This document shows positions 1-10,414 of a stretch of 64,000 bases of DNA, piece by piece. The stretch covers positions 310,001 through 374,000 of the forward strand of contig NZ_SUNB01000001.1 in the NCBI RefSeq assembly GCF_007570825.1, written 5' to 3'. How positions within the stretch are numbered: the stretch's first letter is position 1; each line of letters begins with the position of its first letter. The notes beneath the pieces are model-generated. The model had not been told where the DNA came from. It was given only the letters and a program-made list of their open reading frames with translations, and did not search any database. This stretch comes from Pleionea sediminis. GTDB lineage: Bacteria; Pseudomonadota; Gammaproteobacteria; Enterobacterales; Kangiellaceae. The translations under genes were made by a program, and so were the position numbers.

Positions 1-1
1 G

Positions 2-1525
2 AGTACGTTATACAGCGATCCAACAAAACAATTTCATGAACTCGCTGGCTTAAGTCGTTTGTACCTTCAAGGATCAACTTTGTCACTGTGGCGAGAATTA
101 ATTCGCCGCGATCCTGACAGCCCCTTAGGCTGGGTGCTGTTAGCCGATGCTTTTTTAAGAGCCTCTCAGGTAAACGACAAAACAAACTTTATCGACGAAG
201 CAGAACAAGCCATAGAAGCCGCATTGAGAGTGGATGATAGTTTTGTACCAGCGATAAATCTTCGCATTCAATGGCTCAAAGCGACGGGCAAAGAGCAACA
301 AATTTCTACGTTCTTAGAAACCTTGCTACTACAAAACCCGAATAATGAAGGCGCTTACTCAGCGCTATCGCAATTGTATTACCAAAACCGACAGTTCGAC
401 AAAGCCATCATCACAGCAAATCGTTGGCAACAATTGAACCCCGATAACTTAGAAGCGATCTACATTAAAGCAGCGAGTTATTATGGCGAACAAAATTTTG
501 AGCAAGCCTTCGAAGCCTTTGAGCAACTATTGGATAAAGACTTCCGTCCTGTACTCTCGGCATACTATTGCGGAGATACAGCAGAGCGAACCAATAGAGT
601 TGATCGAGCGATTGAATGTTATGCGATGATAGACTCTGGAAAATACTGGTATCCCGCTTTGCAACGCTGGGCATTTTTGCATTTAAGAAACAATAATCCC
701 GAGCCCGCATTAGAAAAACTCGAGTCATTATCTACCGATGACGATCCGCGAAAATCAGAACAAAGTGTCGTATTAAAAGCAGATTTATTAATGCAACTTA
801 ATCGACAACTAGAAGCCATTGATTGGCTTGTTCGATTTATTAATCAAGACCTAACTTACATAGAAATACCGATCAAACATTTCCACATAATGCATCTCAT
901 CCAGCCACAAACTAACTGGACTGATTACGCAAACTCAATAGCCAACCGAATACCAAGTTCTTTAAAAGAAAACTGGTACCTGCAGTTGGCCAATGAATTA
1001 GCGAATCAAGACAAAGCAGAACAATCCATTGCACTACTCAATCATCAGCTCACCGCAGAGCCTGACAATGTGAACTACATGTATTCCCGAGCATTACTTC
1101 GCGAACTTACCGAAGAATACTCAAAAATGGAAAAGGAATTAAGAAAACTTTATGCCATGGAACCCGACAATCCCAATATTCAAAACGCGCTGGGTTATAC
1201 TTTAGCCGATATGAATAAAGAACTCGATTTTGCACTTGAGTTAATCCAGGCTGCACAAATGAAATTACCAAGAAGCAGCGCAGTAATGGACAGTTTAGGA
1301 TGGGTGTACTATCGCAAAGGAGATTTCGAAAATGCCGAAAAATGGCTATCGTCTTCATTAAAAATCGATGTTTCCGGTGAAGTTTTGGCACACTTAATTG
1401 AAGTTCTTGTAAAGAACAAGAAGCAGGACCAAGCGGAATTACTGCTTAAACAATTTTGGCCTCAAGTGAAATCCGATAAAGATATCATTGAAGTTGTCGA
1501 ACAATTTAAACTGACAACTCCATAG
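2..1525 (+). CDS. Tetratricopeptide repeat protein, 5' end outside window
   Basis: The reading frame is open from base 2, so the gene starts upstream; the TTG at 59 is probably internal. The visible part of about 508 residues is almost entirely helical TPR units, with recurrent patterns such as NPNNEGAYSALSQLYYQNRQ and PRSSAVMDSLGWVYYRKGDF. TPR arrays act as protein-interaction scaffolds. A large TPR protein directly before lolB is a common arrangement in gammaproteobacteria such as Pseudomonas, where it is a periplasmic or lipoprotein TPR protein. The signal sequence cannot be checked here. The stop is 15 bases before lolB, so the two are probably co-transcribed. The precise role is unknown. 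Confidence 0.85.
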   Translation, partial: STLYSDPTKQFHELAGLSRLYLQGSTLSLWRELIRRDPDSPLGWVLLADAFLRASQVNDKTNFIDEAEQAIEAALRVDDSFVPAINLRIQWLKATGKEQQISTFLETLLLQNPNNEGAYSALSQLYYQNRQFDKAIITANRWQQLNPDNLEAIYIKAASYYGEQNFEQAFEAFEQLLDKDFRPVLSAYYCGDTAERTNRVDRAIECYAMIDSGKYWYPALQRWAFLHLRNNNPEPALEKLESLSTDDDPRKSEQSVVLKADLLMQLNRQLEAIDWLVRFINQDLTYIEIPIKHFHIMHLIQPQTNWTDYANSIANRIPSSLKENWYLQLANELANQDKAEQSIALLNHQLTAEPDNVNYMYSRALLRELTEEYSKMEKELRKLYAMEPDNPNIQNALGYTLADMNKELDFALELIQAAQMKLPRSSAVMDSLGWVYYRKGDFENAEKWLSSSLKIDVSGEVLAHLIEVLVKNKKQDQAELLLKQFWPQVKSDKDIIEVVEQFKLTTP

Positions 1526-1540
1526 GATTAATAAACCATT

Positions 1541-2158
1541 ATGGCTTCAGTCAAAAAAATGCAACGCTTTGGAGTTTTCTTTGCCTCAATGTTGTTGGTT
1601 ACTGGATGTTCGCTGTTTAAAACCCAGCAACTCGAAATACCAGCCAACTTAACCGCCGAGGGACGCGTTAAATTTTTATCTCAACTGGAATATTGGCATC
1701 TCGATGGTCGCATTGGAATTATTGCGAACGGAGAGTCTGAGTCGGCTAACATCAGTTGGACGCAAAGTGGAGAAAATTCAAAGCTCAGAATTTATGGTGC
1801 ACTTGGAGCGACTTACGCTTTGGTTCATACCAAACCCGGTTATGCGAAGTTAGAACTCTCTGACGACGAAGTTTATGAAGGTACTAATGCGCAATATTTA
1901 TTGTGGGAAAAGACCGGTTGGAATATTCCAGTAGACGCCTTGCGGGAGTGGCTGTTAGGCCTCCCCAACAATGCCCCATCTTTTGAACTCAATGACAAAG
2001 GATATGTTAAATCCATAGAATTTCAGAATTGGGCCATTAACTTTCAACTTTACGACTCTTACCGCGGACTTGATATGCCGCGTAAACTTAAAGCGAAGCA
2101 CCCAGACATCACATTAAAGTTTGCTATTTACGACTGGGAATTTACGCCCGATGACTAA
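1541..2158 (+). CDS. lolB: Outer-membrane lipoprotein receptor LolB
   Basis: LolB takes lipoproteins from periplasmic LolA and inserts them into the inner leaflet of the outer membrane. The 205-aa product starts with a lipoprotein signal ending in the lipobox VTGC (Cys about residue 23). The mature part has the family's WxLxGRIGI-type opening (HLDGRIGIIANGE) and the usual length. LolB is itself a lipoprotein. The gene sits between a TPR gene and ispE, the standard gammaproteobacterial order, and its last 8 bases overlap the start of ispE, suggesting translational coupling. Confidence 0.95.
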   Translation: MASVKKMQRFGVFFASMLLVTGCSLFKTQQLEIPANLTAEGRVKFLSQLEYWHLDGRIGIIANGESESANISWTQSGENSKLRIYGALGATYALVHTKPGYAKLELSDDEVYEGTNAQYLLWEKTGWNIPVDALREWLLGLPNNAPSFELNDKGYVKSIEFQNWAINFQLYDSYRGLDMPRKLKAKHPDITLKFAIYDWEFTPDD

Positions 2159-3023
2159 GCCTGTCAGGGAAGAAACAATAATTCTACCAGCGCCTGCAAA
2201 ACTGAATTTAATGTTACACATCACTGGTCAGGACGAACGTGGTTATCATTTATTGCAAACCATGTTTCAACTCTTAGACTATGGTGACACTCTCACGTTT
2301 GAATTTAGTAATGACGATCAGGTGACATTCTCCTGTTCTGTGCCTGAGTTAGAAACCGACAACAATCTTGTGTTACAAGCCGCAGAAGTTTTGCGACCCT
2401 ACGCCACCGAATTCCGTGGAATTAATATTCATCTCGATAAAGTTCTCCCCATGGGAGGAGGCATTGGTGGCGGAAGCTCAGATTGTGCAACAACATTGCT
2501 CGCATTAAACGAATTGTGGCAGTGTCATTTAAGTATTGATGAACTTTCGAAATTGGGAGTTTCACTCGGTGCTGATATTCCAGTGTTCATACATGGAAAA
2601 ACAGCATGGGCAGAAGGTATTGGAGAGGAACTTTTTGCTCACGATTTGCCCGAATTATGGTACTTGGTGATCCACCCTGAATGTTTCGTATCCACTGCCA
2701 AAATTTTTTCAAATAAAGCGTTGACACGGGACTGCGAAATCAGCAAAATACGCGACTTTCTCGCACAGGGTGGTCCCAAGCGCGGTAACAACGTAATGGA
2801 ACCAGTGGTCTTTGACCTTTACCCTGAAGTGAAAAAGGTGCGGGATTGGCTAATTCAGTTCAATCCAGATGCAAGAATGACCGGAAGCGGAAGTTGTTTG
2901 TTTGCACCCTTTGACAATGAGCGAGAAGCGCGTAAAATAGCGAGCCGGTGTGAATGGCCCAACTTTGTGGCTAAAGGTGTTAACACTTCACCAACTCATA
3001 CCAAGCTATTTGGACTTAACTAA
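2151..3023 (+). CDS. ispE: 4-diphosphocytidyl-2-C-methyl-D-erythritol kinase
   Basis: IspE phosphorylates CDP-methylerythritol with ATP in the MEP route to isoprenoid precursors, in the cytoplasm. The product shows the family opening PAPAKLNLMLHITGQ and the GHMP-kinase glycine-rich loop PMGGGIGGGSSDCAT near residue 100, and ends at about 290 residues, normal for the family. An ATG at 2121 gives a longer frame, but the ATG at 2151 is chosen because it places the conserved PAPAKLN close to the N-terminus and makes a short overlap with lolB. The lolB-ispE-tRNA-Gln-prs order is strongly conserved. Confidence 0.96.
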   Translation: MTKPVREETIILPAPAKLNLMLHITGQDERGYHLLQTMFQLLDYGDTLTFEFSNDDQVTFSCSVPELETDNNLVLQAAEVLRPYATEFRGINIHLDKVLPMGGGIGGGSSDCATTLLALNELWQCHLSIDELSKLGVSLGADIPVFIHGKTAWAEGIGEELFAHDLPELWYLVIHPECFVSTAKIFSNKALTRDCEISKIRDFLAQGGPKRGNNVMEPVVFDLYPEVKKVRDWLIQFNPDARMTGSGSCLFAPFDNEREARKIASRCEWPNFVAKGVNTSPTHTKLFGLN

Positions 3024-3036
3024 AGTCCTATCCTAC

Positions 3037-3111
3037 AGGGGTGTCGCCAAGCGGTAAGGCAACGGGTTTTGATCCCGTCATTCGTAGGTTCAAATCCTGC
3101 CACCCCTGCCA
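3037..3111 (+). tRNA. tRNA-Gln (anticodon TTG)
   Basis: A full cloverleaf is present: acceptor strands AGGGGTG and CACCCCT, anticodon stem ACGGG/CCCGT with loop TTTTGAT (anticodon TTG at 3069-3071), T-loop TTCAAAT and an encoded CCA. It lies between ispE and prs, a conserved position in gammaproteobacteria. Confidence 0.97.
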
Positions 3112-3377
3112 TTTTCTCTTTTGAACTTCTTATCAAAATTTCCGACTTCTTAAACGCCAGTTTTTGATTCATTCAACTTATGTTTAATTTGGGTCTAAAA
3201 CAAATGGGCCTAATACAATTCGCACCGTAATTTTTAGTCATTAAAACCCGTATCACCGCCCACCTCTATTCTATAACATCGCAAGAATCCAATTACCGGT
3301 TTTCAATCAAAGTGATTCAAGCTAAAATTCGGTCTCACTCGTCACCAGTAACTCAAAAGAAAATTTGGGAATCCTCC

Positions 3378-4325
3378 ATGTCCGACATGATGCTTTTTCG
3401 TGGTAACGCCACACCAGAACTTGCTGAACTCATTGCTAAAAACCTGGAAATCGAACTTGGAGACGCCACCGTTGGCCGCTTCAGCGATGGTGAAGTTAAC
3501 GTTGAAATACTCGAGAATGTGCGAGGAAAAGACGTTTTTATTATCCAATCCACCTGTGCTCCGACAAACGACAGCTTAATGGAAGTCGTCGTTATGGCCG
3601 ACGCGCTAAGACGTGCATCTGCCGGTCGAATCACTGCCGTTGTGCCTTATTTCGGTTATGCCCGACAAGATCGTCGTGTTCGTTCGGCACGTGTTCCAAT
3701 CAGTGCAAAAGTCGTTGCCGATATGATGGCCATTGTTGGCATTAACCGAGTACTCACTGTCGATTTACACGCCGATCAAATCCAAGGCTTTTTCGATATT
3801 CCAGTTGATAACGTTTACGCTACTCCGGTACTTCTTGACCATATATTAAAAACGCATACCGATAATATGATGGTTGTATCGCCCGATGTCGGTGGTGTCG
3901 TCCGAGCGAGAGCCGTTGCCAAACGCTTAAATGATGCTGACCTGGCCATTATCGATAAACGTCGCCCTAAAGCCAACCAATCTGAAGTCATGCACATTAT
4001 CGGTGATGTTGAAGGCCGCGATTGTATTATCGTCGATGACATGGTCGATACAGCCGGAACACTCTGTCTTGCCGCAGGCGCACTCAAGAAAAACGGCGCT
4101 AAGTCAGTCGTTGCTTACTGTACACACCCAGTTTTATCTGGCAAAGCAATTACCAATATCAAAGAATCTTCACTCGATAAATTAGTCGTAACCGACACCA
4201 TTCCGCTATCCCTAGAAGCTAGAGATTGCGACCGAATCGAAGTCATTACCATGTCTAATGTCTTGGCAGAAGCCATTCGCCGAGTCAACGAAGAAGAATC
4301 TTTATCATCGATGTTTCTTGACTGA
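3378..4325 (+). CDS. prs: Ribose-phosphate pyrophosphokinase (PRPP synthetase)
   Basis: Prs makes 5-phosphoribosyl-1-pyrophosphate from ribose 5-phosphate and ATP, feeding nucleotide, histidine, tryptophan and NAD synthesis. The 315-aa product aligns almost end to end with E. coli Prs: N-terminal [17 protein letters not shown], the ATP/metal region [13 protein letters not shown] and the PRPP-binding loop [11 protein letters not shown]. An upstream in-frame start at 3312 exists, but the ATG at 3378 matches the family N-terminus and follows a purine-rich stretch. A 266-base leader without genes separates it from tRNA-Gln. Confidence 0.97.
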   Translation: MSDMMLFRGNATPELAELIAKNLEIELGDATVGRFSDGEVNVEILENVRGKDVFIIQSTCAPTNDSLMEVVVMADALRRASAGRITAVVPYFGYARQDRRVRSARVPISAKVVADMMAIVGINRVLTVDLHADQIQGFFDIPVDNVYATPVLLDHILKTHTDNMMVVSPDVGGVVRARAVAKRLNDADLAIIDKRRPKANQSEVMHIIGDVEGRDCIIVDDMVDTAGTLCLAAGALKKNGAKSVVAYCTHPVLSGKAITNIKESSLDKLVVTDTIPLSLEARDCDRIEVITMSNVLAEAIRRVNEEESLSSMFLD

Positions 4326-4353
4326 TCCGTCAGCCTCTAGATAGTCAAAGCTT

Positions 4354-4379
4354 CAAAGGCGGGTTAACCCGCCTTTTTA
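4354..4379 (+). terminator. Rho-independent terminator after prs
   Basis: The stem AAAGGCGGG/CCCGCCTTT with a TTAA loop is followed by a T run, about 30 bases after the prs stop. It separates prs from rplY. Confidence 0.9.
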
Positions 4380-4499
4380 ACCGTTTTTGCGGTTTACCTG
4401 CCCTCCGAGAAACAGTATAATTCGCCACCCCTTATCAGGGTCCATCCAGCTTTTGGTCGCGGAAGCTGGCTTATTAAATTGAACACTTGGAGAAAAACC

Positions 4500-5126
4500 A
4501 TGGATTTATTTGAATTGAATGCTGAGCTGCGTTCAGACATGGGGAAAGGTGCGAGCCGCCGCCTACGTCGTGAATCAGACAAAGTACCAGCCATCATTTA
4601 TGGCGGTAACAAAGAACCTCAACCAATCTCGTTGAGCCACAAAGAAGTGTTAATGCACGTTGATCACGAAGCATTCTACTCACACATCTTAAGCCTCGTT
4701 GTCGACGGCAAGAAAAACAAAGTTATCTTAAAAGACATGCAACGTCATCCATACAAGCCAAAAATTACTCATATGGATTTCCAACGCGTTTCTGACAAGC
4801 AAGTTATCACCATGCAAGTTCCTTTGCACTTCTTAAACGAAGACAAATGTGTTGGTGTTAAAAATGGCGGCATCATTCAGCATCACATGAATACAGTCGA
4901 AATCGTTTGTGCCGCAAAAGACTTACCAGAATACCTCGAAATTGATGTTGCTGATTTAGACGTTAATGGCGTTATCCACTTAACTGACATTAAATTAGGT
5001 AACAGCATTCAAATTACCGATCTGATTCAAGGCGAAGATCACGACCATGCGGTTGTATCTATTCATCGTCGTGGCGGAAGCGAAGAAGCTTCTGACGAAG
5101 AATCAGAAGAAGGCGGCGAAGAGTAA
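4500..5126 (+). CDS. rplY: 50S ribosomal protein L25, long (Ctc/TL5) form
   Basis: This protein binds 5S rRNA in the large subunit. The 208-aa product has the L25 domain first (FELNAELRSDMGKGASRRLR, then IIYGG) and the extra beta-rich Ctc C-terminal domain, ending in an acidic tail (EEASDEESEEGGEE). The ATG at 4500 is chosen over an upstream TTG at 4479 because it gives the normal L25 N-terminus and follows a GGAG ribosome-binding site. It is followed closely by pth, a widespread pairing. Confidence 0.96.
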   Translation: MDLFELNAELRSDMGKGASRRLRRESDKVPAIIYGGNKEPQPISLSHKEVLMHVDHEAFYSHILSLVVDGKKNKVILKDMQRHPYKPKITHMDFQRVSDKQVITMQVPLHFLNEDKCVGVKNGGIIQHHMNTVEIVCAAKDLPEYLEIDVADLDVNGVIHLTDIKLGNSIQITDLIQGEDHDHAVVSIHRRGGSEEASDEESEEGGEE

Positions 5127-5153
5127 TTCTTCGAGACATTAGGATTAATTCTA

Positions 5154-5741
5154 GTGTCCGCTATTAAACTAATTGTGGGCCTGGCAAATCCAGGCCCACA
5201 ATATCAAGATACCCGACATAATGCTGGCGCCTGGTTTGTTGAGGAACTCGCCCGCAGTTATTCAATCTCTCTCAATACCGATAGCAAACACTTTGGTTTA
5301 TCCGGTCGTGGCTTAATCAACAATCGTGACATACGCTTGCTCATTCCCACCACCTATATGAATCTGAGTGGTAAATCCATTGCTTCACTCGCCCAATTCT
5401 ACAAAATTGAACCTGAAGAAATCTTAGTTGCGCACGATGAGTTAGATATTCCTCCTGGAGAAATACGTTTGAAAAAAGGCGGTGGACACGGCGGACACAA
5501 TGGATTGCGCGATACCATTGCAAAACTCGGCAACAACAAAAATTTTTACCGTTTAAGAATTGGTATTGGCCACCCTGGTGATAAAAGCCAGGTGACGGGG
5601 TTTGTATTAGGTAAACCACCAGCAAAAGAACGAGACAACATCGATACAGCAATTTACGAAGCAATTCGTTCTGTCGATGACATTATCAGTGGCAATCATG
5701 AGAAAGCCATGCAGTATTTGCACAGTTTAAAAGCAAACTAA
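5154..5741 (+). CDS. pth: Peptidyl-tRNA hydrolase
   Basis: Pth releases tRNA from peptidyl-tRNAs that drop off the ribosome. The 195-aa product has the family hallmarks: [21 protein letters not shown], which contains the catalytic His, then [20 protein letters not shown] and HGGHNGLRD. The start codon is GTG at 5154, which gives the short N-terminus typical of the family. It lies 27 bases after rplY and 62 bases before ychF, so the three genes are likely one transcription unit. Confidence 0.97.
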   Translation: MSAIKLIVGLANPGPQYQDTRHNAGAWFVEELARSYSISLNTDSKHFGLSGRGLINNRDIRLLIPTTYMNLSGKSIASLAQFYKIEPEEILVAHDELDIPPGEIRLKKGGGHGGHNGLRDTIAKLGNNKNFYRLRIGIGHPGDKSQVTGFVLGKPPAKERDNIDTAIYEAIRSVDDIISGNHEKAMQYLHSLKAN

Positions 5742-5803
5742 CAAGATTTTTATCAAATTCCTCTTTAAGAGAAGAGTTTAAAGTTAATAGAAGGTTTTTC
5801 ATC

Positions 5804-6895
5804 ATGGGATTTAATTGTGGCATTGTCGGACTACCCAACGTCGGTAAATCGACTTTATTTAACGCACTAACAGACGCAGGTATCGATGCTCAAAACTACC
5901 CGTTCTGTACTATCGATCCAAACACCGGTGTTGTAGGCGTTCCCGATCCTCGCTTAAATAAGTTAGCAGACATCGTTAATCCGCAAAAAATCTTACCGAC
6001 CACAATGGAGTTCGTCGACATAGCAGGATTAGTTGCCGGCGCATCAAAAGGCGAAGGTTTAGGAAATAAATTCTTAGCTAACATCCGAGAAACCGATGCG
6101 ATCGCGCACGTTGTTCGCTGTTTTGAAAATGACGATATCGTTCACGTTGCGGGAAAGATTGATCCTATTGCCGATATCGAAGTCATTAACACCGAGCTAG
6201 CATTAGCCGATCTCGAAAGTGTTGAGAAAGCCATTTTAAGAGCTCAAAAATTAGCAAAAGGCGGCGATAAAGAAGCCAAAGCTCGATTAGTACTTTTAGA
6301 AAAAATAAAACCAGTACTGGATGAAGCAAAACCTGTGCGATCCATTGAATTTGACGACGACGAGTGGAAAATTGTTAAGCAACTCCACTTAATAACATCA
6401 AAACCTACCATGTACATTGCTAACGTTAACGAAGACGGTTTTGAAAACAATCCTAACTTAGATAAAGTTCGTGAATACGCTACGAGTGAAAATGCCGAAG
6501 TTGTTCCTGTCTGCGCTTCTATGGAATCTGAAATTGCCAGCCTGGACGATGATGAAAAAGTTGAGTTTCTCGAAGAAATGGGACTTGAAGAACCCGGCTT
6601 AAATCGAGTTATTCGAGCAGGATACAAACTACTGGATTTGCACACCTACTTTACTGCCGGCGAAAAAGAAGTTCGAGCCTGGACGGTTAAAGTCGGCGCT
6701 ACCGCACCACAAGCGGCAGGAGTTATTCATACGGATTTTGAAAAAGGCTTTATTCGCGCCGAAGTCATTGGTTACGATGACTACGTCGAGCTTGGCGGCG
6801 AGCAAGGTGCTAAAGATGCGGGTAAATGGCGATTAGAAGGAAAAGAATACGTTGTTAAAGATGGCGACGTTATTCATTTCCGTTTTAATGTCTAA
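5804..6895 (+). CDS. ychF: Redox-regulated ribosome-binding ATPase YchF (OBG family)
   Basis: YchF is a conserved P-loop protein of the Obg family that prefers ATP and binds ribosomes. The 363-aa product has the P-loop [14 protein letters not shown] near residue 8, the G3 region [21 protein letters not shown] in place of the GTP-specifying NKxD (the family's mark of ATP use), and a C-terminal TGS domain ([18 protein letters not shown]). Length is standard. It follows pth, as in E. coli, and is closed by a strong terminator. Confidence 0.97.
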   Translation: MGFNCGIVGLPNVGKSTLFNALTDAGIDAQNYPFCTIDPNTGVVGVPDPRLNKLADIVNPQKILPTTMEFVDIAGLVAGASKGEGLGNKFLANIRETDAIAHVVRCFENDDIVHVAGKIDPIADIEVINTELALADLESVEKAILRAQKLAKGGDKEAKARLVLLEKIKPVLDEAKPVRSIEFDDDEWKIVKQLHLITSKPTMYIANVNEDGFENNPNLDKVREYATSENAEVVPVCASMESEIASLDDDEKVEFLEEMGLEEPGLNRVIRAGYKLLDLHTYFTAGEKEVRAWTVKVGATAPQAAGVIHTDFEKGFIRAEVIGYDDYVELGGEQGAKDAGKWRLEGKEYVVKDGDVIHFRFNV

Positions 6896-6925
6896 AGCTC
6901 TTCACAGTATCGACAGTTAGAGCAA

Positions 6926-6953
6926 TTAAAAAGGCGCTTCGTGCGCCTTTTTA
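6926..6953. terminator. Bidirectional terminator between ychF and the minus-strand gene
   Basis: The stem AAAAAGGCGC/GCGCCTTTTT with loop TTCGT has A and T runs on both sides, so it can end ychF on plus and the gene at 6973-8133 on minus. Confidence 0.9.
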
Positions 6954-6972
6954 ATTTGAACTGCTTTTAAAC

Positions 6973-8133
6973 TCAGCTCTCTCCAGCCCACTCTTTAAAA
7001 GCTCGAGATCGAGAAAACTTTTTATAGGCCTCTTCATTTCTGAAAAAATCGTAATCAAACTCCAACTGAAAACGAGGTTCCATTTTCTTAAAAAGCTCGA
7101 CCACTTCTTTATACCTTTCTGCTTCGATATAAAGCTCACTCAAATTCCAATAATATTCTTGTTCATCAATACCATGCTTAACCGACTTTTCAGCATAAAT
7201 AACTGCTGGCTCAAGTTCCTTTTTCAAATAATAAATCGTCGACATTAACAAGAGTAATTTTGGTTCATTGTTGAACCGTCGGTTCAACCTCAGAATTCCG
7301 TCAATCGCCCGATCATACTTTTCTTCATAGAAATAATGATCAAGTAACAATAAGAAAAGCTCTGGGCGATGCCCATGAAATTTATCTAGTAAATAAAGCT
7401 GTTTTTGGTACTCTTTATCAGAAATCGATTGAGATAATACAACCCTCATTGCAAATATCTGTTCATGATTGTAAATTTCCCGCGGTAACTTTTTAAGCTC
7501 CTGATAGGCCGCTTTAGAATTTCCAGCTCGATTAAACGCTCCAATTTTTTTGAATGTATCAAGTAATTTTCTATCAACATTAAAATTTCCAACTAGCCTT
7601 TGTAAAAAATTGCTTTCTGGAATAAGAAAAGAAAGCGCTGTCGCATACGATTTCGACAATAAACTACCCGAAGCATAATCATACCAGTCGATAATAGAAT
7701 TAACCTTTTCATCAAAAAGAAGCTCATAGAAAGCCATTCCATTTTCACCGAAATCAAACAATATTAAGGCTCGGTTTTGAGTACCTACTTTAATAATTCT
7801 TCGAAATGAAATCGTTGCACCATCTTCAACAGATCGCATTAACGCCAACACATAGTTACGCTTAATGCCCTCTTTAATTCCTTTCTTTAATGAGCTTTGT
7901 TCTTTAAACGGAATTTTCAACTCAGCCAAGTTAAGAATACGATCGCTCATCGCCGATAAGTCTAATAAAGCTTCAACTTTTTCTGACTGTTGGTTATTGA
8001 TAGCCTGTGCGAACTGACGTCCCAGCTCCTCCATTTTCTCTAATGGTCGTTTTTCTTCTGCAAAAGCCGAATTCAAGAACAGGCAGTGAAGGACAATAAA
8101 AGCAGATAAAAACTTAATGACAGCGGGCTTCAA
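6973..8133 (-). CDS. Secreted helical-repeat (TPR-like) protein, function unknown
   Basis: I do not recognise the family. The 386-aa product has a clear signal peptide (KFLSAFIVLHCLFLNSAFAEE). The first half, to about residue 200, is a mixed globular region with repeated hydrophobic/charged patterns (SFRRIIKVGTQNRALILFDF). The second half has TPR-like helix pairs, for example LLLMSTIYYLKKELEPAVIY and YWNLSELYIEAERYKEVVEL. It is probably periplasmic. It stands alone, convergent with ychF and about 170 bases from its upstream neighbour. Confidence 0.7.
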   Translation of the reverse strand: MKPAVIKFLSAFIVLHCLFLNSAFAEEKRPLEKMEELGRQFAQAINNQQSEKVEALLDLSAMSDRILNLAELKIPFKEQSSLKKGIKEGIKRNYVLALMRSVEDGATISFRRIIKVGTQNRALILFDFGENGMAFYELLFDEKVNSIIDWYDYASGSLLSKSYATALSFLIPESNFLQRLVGNFNVDRKLLDTFKKIGAFNRAGNSKAAYQELKKLPREIYNHEQIFAMRVVLSQSISDKEYQKQLYLLDKFHGHRPELFLLLLDHYFYEEKYDRAIDGILRLNRRFNNEPKLLLLMSTIYYLKKELEPAVIYAEKSVKHGIDEQEYYWNLSELYIEAERYKEVVELFKKMEPRFQLEFDYDFFRNEEAYKKFSRSRAFKEWAGES

Positions 8134-8259
8134 AATACTCTCTCTTTTGAAAAATTATTAGTCTAAAAAAGAAATAACAAGCAGCGGAATAACTACCAAT
8201 AGGACAGCGTTATCACTCAATTAATTCAGTTAAATGCTAATAATAGTACAGAAAGAGAA

Positions 8260-8298
8260 GAACTTGGTCGACGACGTCACAAGTCGCGACCAAGTTTT
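8260..8298 (-). terminator. Hairpin terminator after the FG-GAP protein gene
   Basis: The arms AACTTGGTCG and CGACCAAGTT enclose a partly paired interior, immediately beyond the minus-strand stop at 8307. A pyrimidine-rich run follows on the minus strand. Confidence 0.6.
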
Positions 8299-8306
8299 AG
8301 GATGCT

Positions 8307-9848
8307 TTAAGGAGCAGGACAAGCTAATACGGTATCTTCAACACACGCGACTCGCTCGCGATATCGTCGATTAAAGGTATAAACTAAAATCTCTTTACCC
8401 TCGAAAACAGGAATAAATAAGTTTGCTCGTGCAAATAAATTGTCGTAACTCACAGAGACGGCACCAATAGTCGACACGGTTACGCCAGCTGCGGTTGTTG
8501 TCTGAGTGGTTCCCTCTCCATAGTGATGATTAATGTCAAAGATAACGTTTGAATCATACTCCCAGTCATTATGAGTTGGTGTAAGAACCCATACTTTACC
8601 CGCTTCATCGCCACCAACAACAATGTGTGGCTTTTTGTAATAACTGTATTTATCAAATTGACGCATGTAAAAAGCGGTTGCTTTTCCAGGAGCCAATCGA
8701 CCCAGACCTTGAGTTCCAGCTAATGAAGGTTGCGGACGAATGTTATCGAGTAAAATATGCACTGGCCATGCATCTTGGAAAATATCTCCGCTTTCAGGCA
8801 TTTCTAATGCGTACACTCGACCAGGAACGGTAGGAAATGGACGACAAGCATCGGGTTGATGATTGGTTGCTAAAATATCAACGCGACCATCTTTGTTTAA
8901 ATCAACAATTTGAATATCAAACGGTAAGCCTTGATCACCACTGATGGTCGCCGAACGTGCAGGCATTATCATTGGATTAACATCCGCCCAGTTTTTTCCG
9001 ACCGGAGCACCATAAATAGCAATCTTGCCATGTGCTTGACTATCCCCCGTGAAAAAGTGGGTTGTAACGATCTCTGGAATTCCATCGTTTTCAAAGTCGT
9101 GTATTTCCAAATGCGTATCCGGCCCTTTAAAGCCAACCGTTGGACCACCAACCAGAAGGTGCTCTTCCCAGGCTGTATTTGGAGACAGTGCATCCCCTGG
9201 ATTTTTAAACCAGACAAGCTCACCGAAAGGCGGTGTGCCTAAAATGACATTAAAAGAAGAACGTAAAGAAACAATATCTCGCTTACCATCTCCGTCCATA
9301 TCATGAACGACAAAATCGTGATAAAACGTTGGCATAGTGCCATCCATACCACTTTGATGAATCACGTATTCTGTTTTCAAAGGATCGGAAATATTAATGA
9401 GCGTTAAACGACCTGGAGCAGGTGTGCGCAAAAATCCTTGAGCAACAATAATTGCTTCGAAAGGCACTAAGTCGACCGGAGCGCGTTTTACTCCATTTGG
9501 CCACACTGTACGAGACGTGCCTGGCGCAGCATCAATATCAGTAATGATTTCCATATCACGAGAAGCGTCAAAATTGTCACTATAATAATCATTTATCCAA
9601 GGAATTCGAGCCACCAAATCACGCTCGGCAAACCCACCAGGAACTCTTATATCTTTATTATAAAAACTGGTAACCGTCAGCCCATGTCCATCGTAGAATC
9701 GATCAACTTCAGTAAAAGCCGGATTAAATGGCAATTTAATTTCGGCTTTTTTATAAACCGCAGGACAAGAATCTCCACCAGCAAATGATGCAAGGGACTG
9801 AACCACCAGTGCGCTCGACACCAAAATATTTTTTATTGTTATTTTCAT
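8307..9848 (-). CDS. Secreted FG-GAP/VCBS repeat (beta-propeller) protein
   Basis: The 513-aa product has a signal peptide (NILVSSALVVQSLASFAGG). It carries at least three calcium-loop motifs of the FG-GAP/VCBS type, HDMDGDGKRDIV, HDFENDGIPEIV and VDLNKDGRVDILATN, each followed by a short strand. Such repeats form integrin-like beta-propellers on exported proteins. The C-terminus has paired cysteines (RVACVEDTVLACPAP) that could form a disulphide. No catalytic residues are recognisable. It is a single gene with 595 gene-free bases upstream and a hairpin terminator downstream. Confidence 0.75.
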   Translation of the reverse strand: MKITIKNILVSSALVVQSLASFAGGDSCPAVYKKAEIKLPFNPAFTEVDRFYDGHGLTVTSFYNKDIRVPGGFAERDLVARIPWINDYYSDNFDASRDMEIITDIDAAPGTSRTVWPNGVKRAPVDLVPFEAIIVAQGFLRTPAPGRLTLINISDPLKTEYVIHQSGMDGTMPTFYHDFVVHDMDGDGKRDIVSLRSSFNVILGTPPFGELVWFKNPGDALSPNTAWEEHLLVGGPTVGFKGPDTHLEIHDFENDGIPEIVTTHFFTGDSQAHGKIAIYGAPVGKNWADVNPMIMPARSATISGDQGLPFDIQIVDLNKDGRVDILATNHQPDACRPFPTVPGRVYALEMPESGDIFQDAWPVHILLDNIRPQPSLAGTQGLGRLAPGKATAFYMRQFDKYSYYKKPHIVVGGDEAGKVWVLTPTHNDWEYDSNVIFDINHHYGEGTTQTTTAAGVTVSTIGAVSVSYDNLFARANLFIPVFEGKEILVYTFNRRYRERVACVEDTVLACPAP

Positions 9849-10414
9849 GAACTCTCCATTTTTTATTGGTCACTATTAAACTTTTGTGAACCTTATATTT
9901 CACCACTACTTAAAACAAGGTTATTTTTTGGCCAAGAAACAACGAAAAAATCTCAATTTCTATTAATTAATTAGCAAGAAACAAAATTGATTAATGCGAA
10001 AACAAAAATCTCAAAATCGATTTCTTGCCCAAAAATACCAAACTATTTACGATTTATTTTCCAGTATTCAAAATTTGAAATTAAGTAATTGAATTTATAA
10101 GGCACTAGAAAAGAAAATAAGAATTTCGCTTTTAACGGCTGACATTTTTCAACAAATCGAAAAGAAACAATGTTCAAATTCATTCATTAACTTGGGTTGT
10201 TCAAAATTAGAGCTTGTTTTTGAAAAGGAATTGAAAAACAGAAAAAAGTAAGTTTTAGTTATTAGTCAAACAGCACGATTGCGGCAGTGCAGTAGAAATA
10301 GGATTCAAAAATGAGTTGTTTAACTATACAACTAACTTGAATTAAACAATGAATTGCTCAAAGAAAACAATGTTCGAACATCGAAAAAATCTATTCATAT
10401 CGAATAAAAACATC
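9849..10414. other. AT-rich gene-free stretch
   Basis: No coding region is visible. It should contain the promoter of the minus-strand gene ending at 9848. The phrase GAAACAATGTTC near 10166 recurs in slightly altered form near 10363, next to a perfect 12-base palindrome ATGTTCGAACAT at 10370-10381. This could be an operator, but nothing else supports that. Confidence 0.5.
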
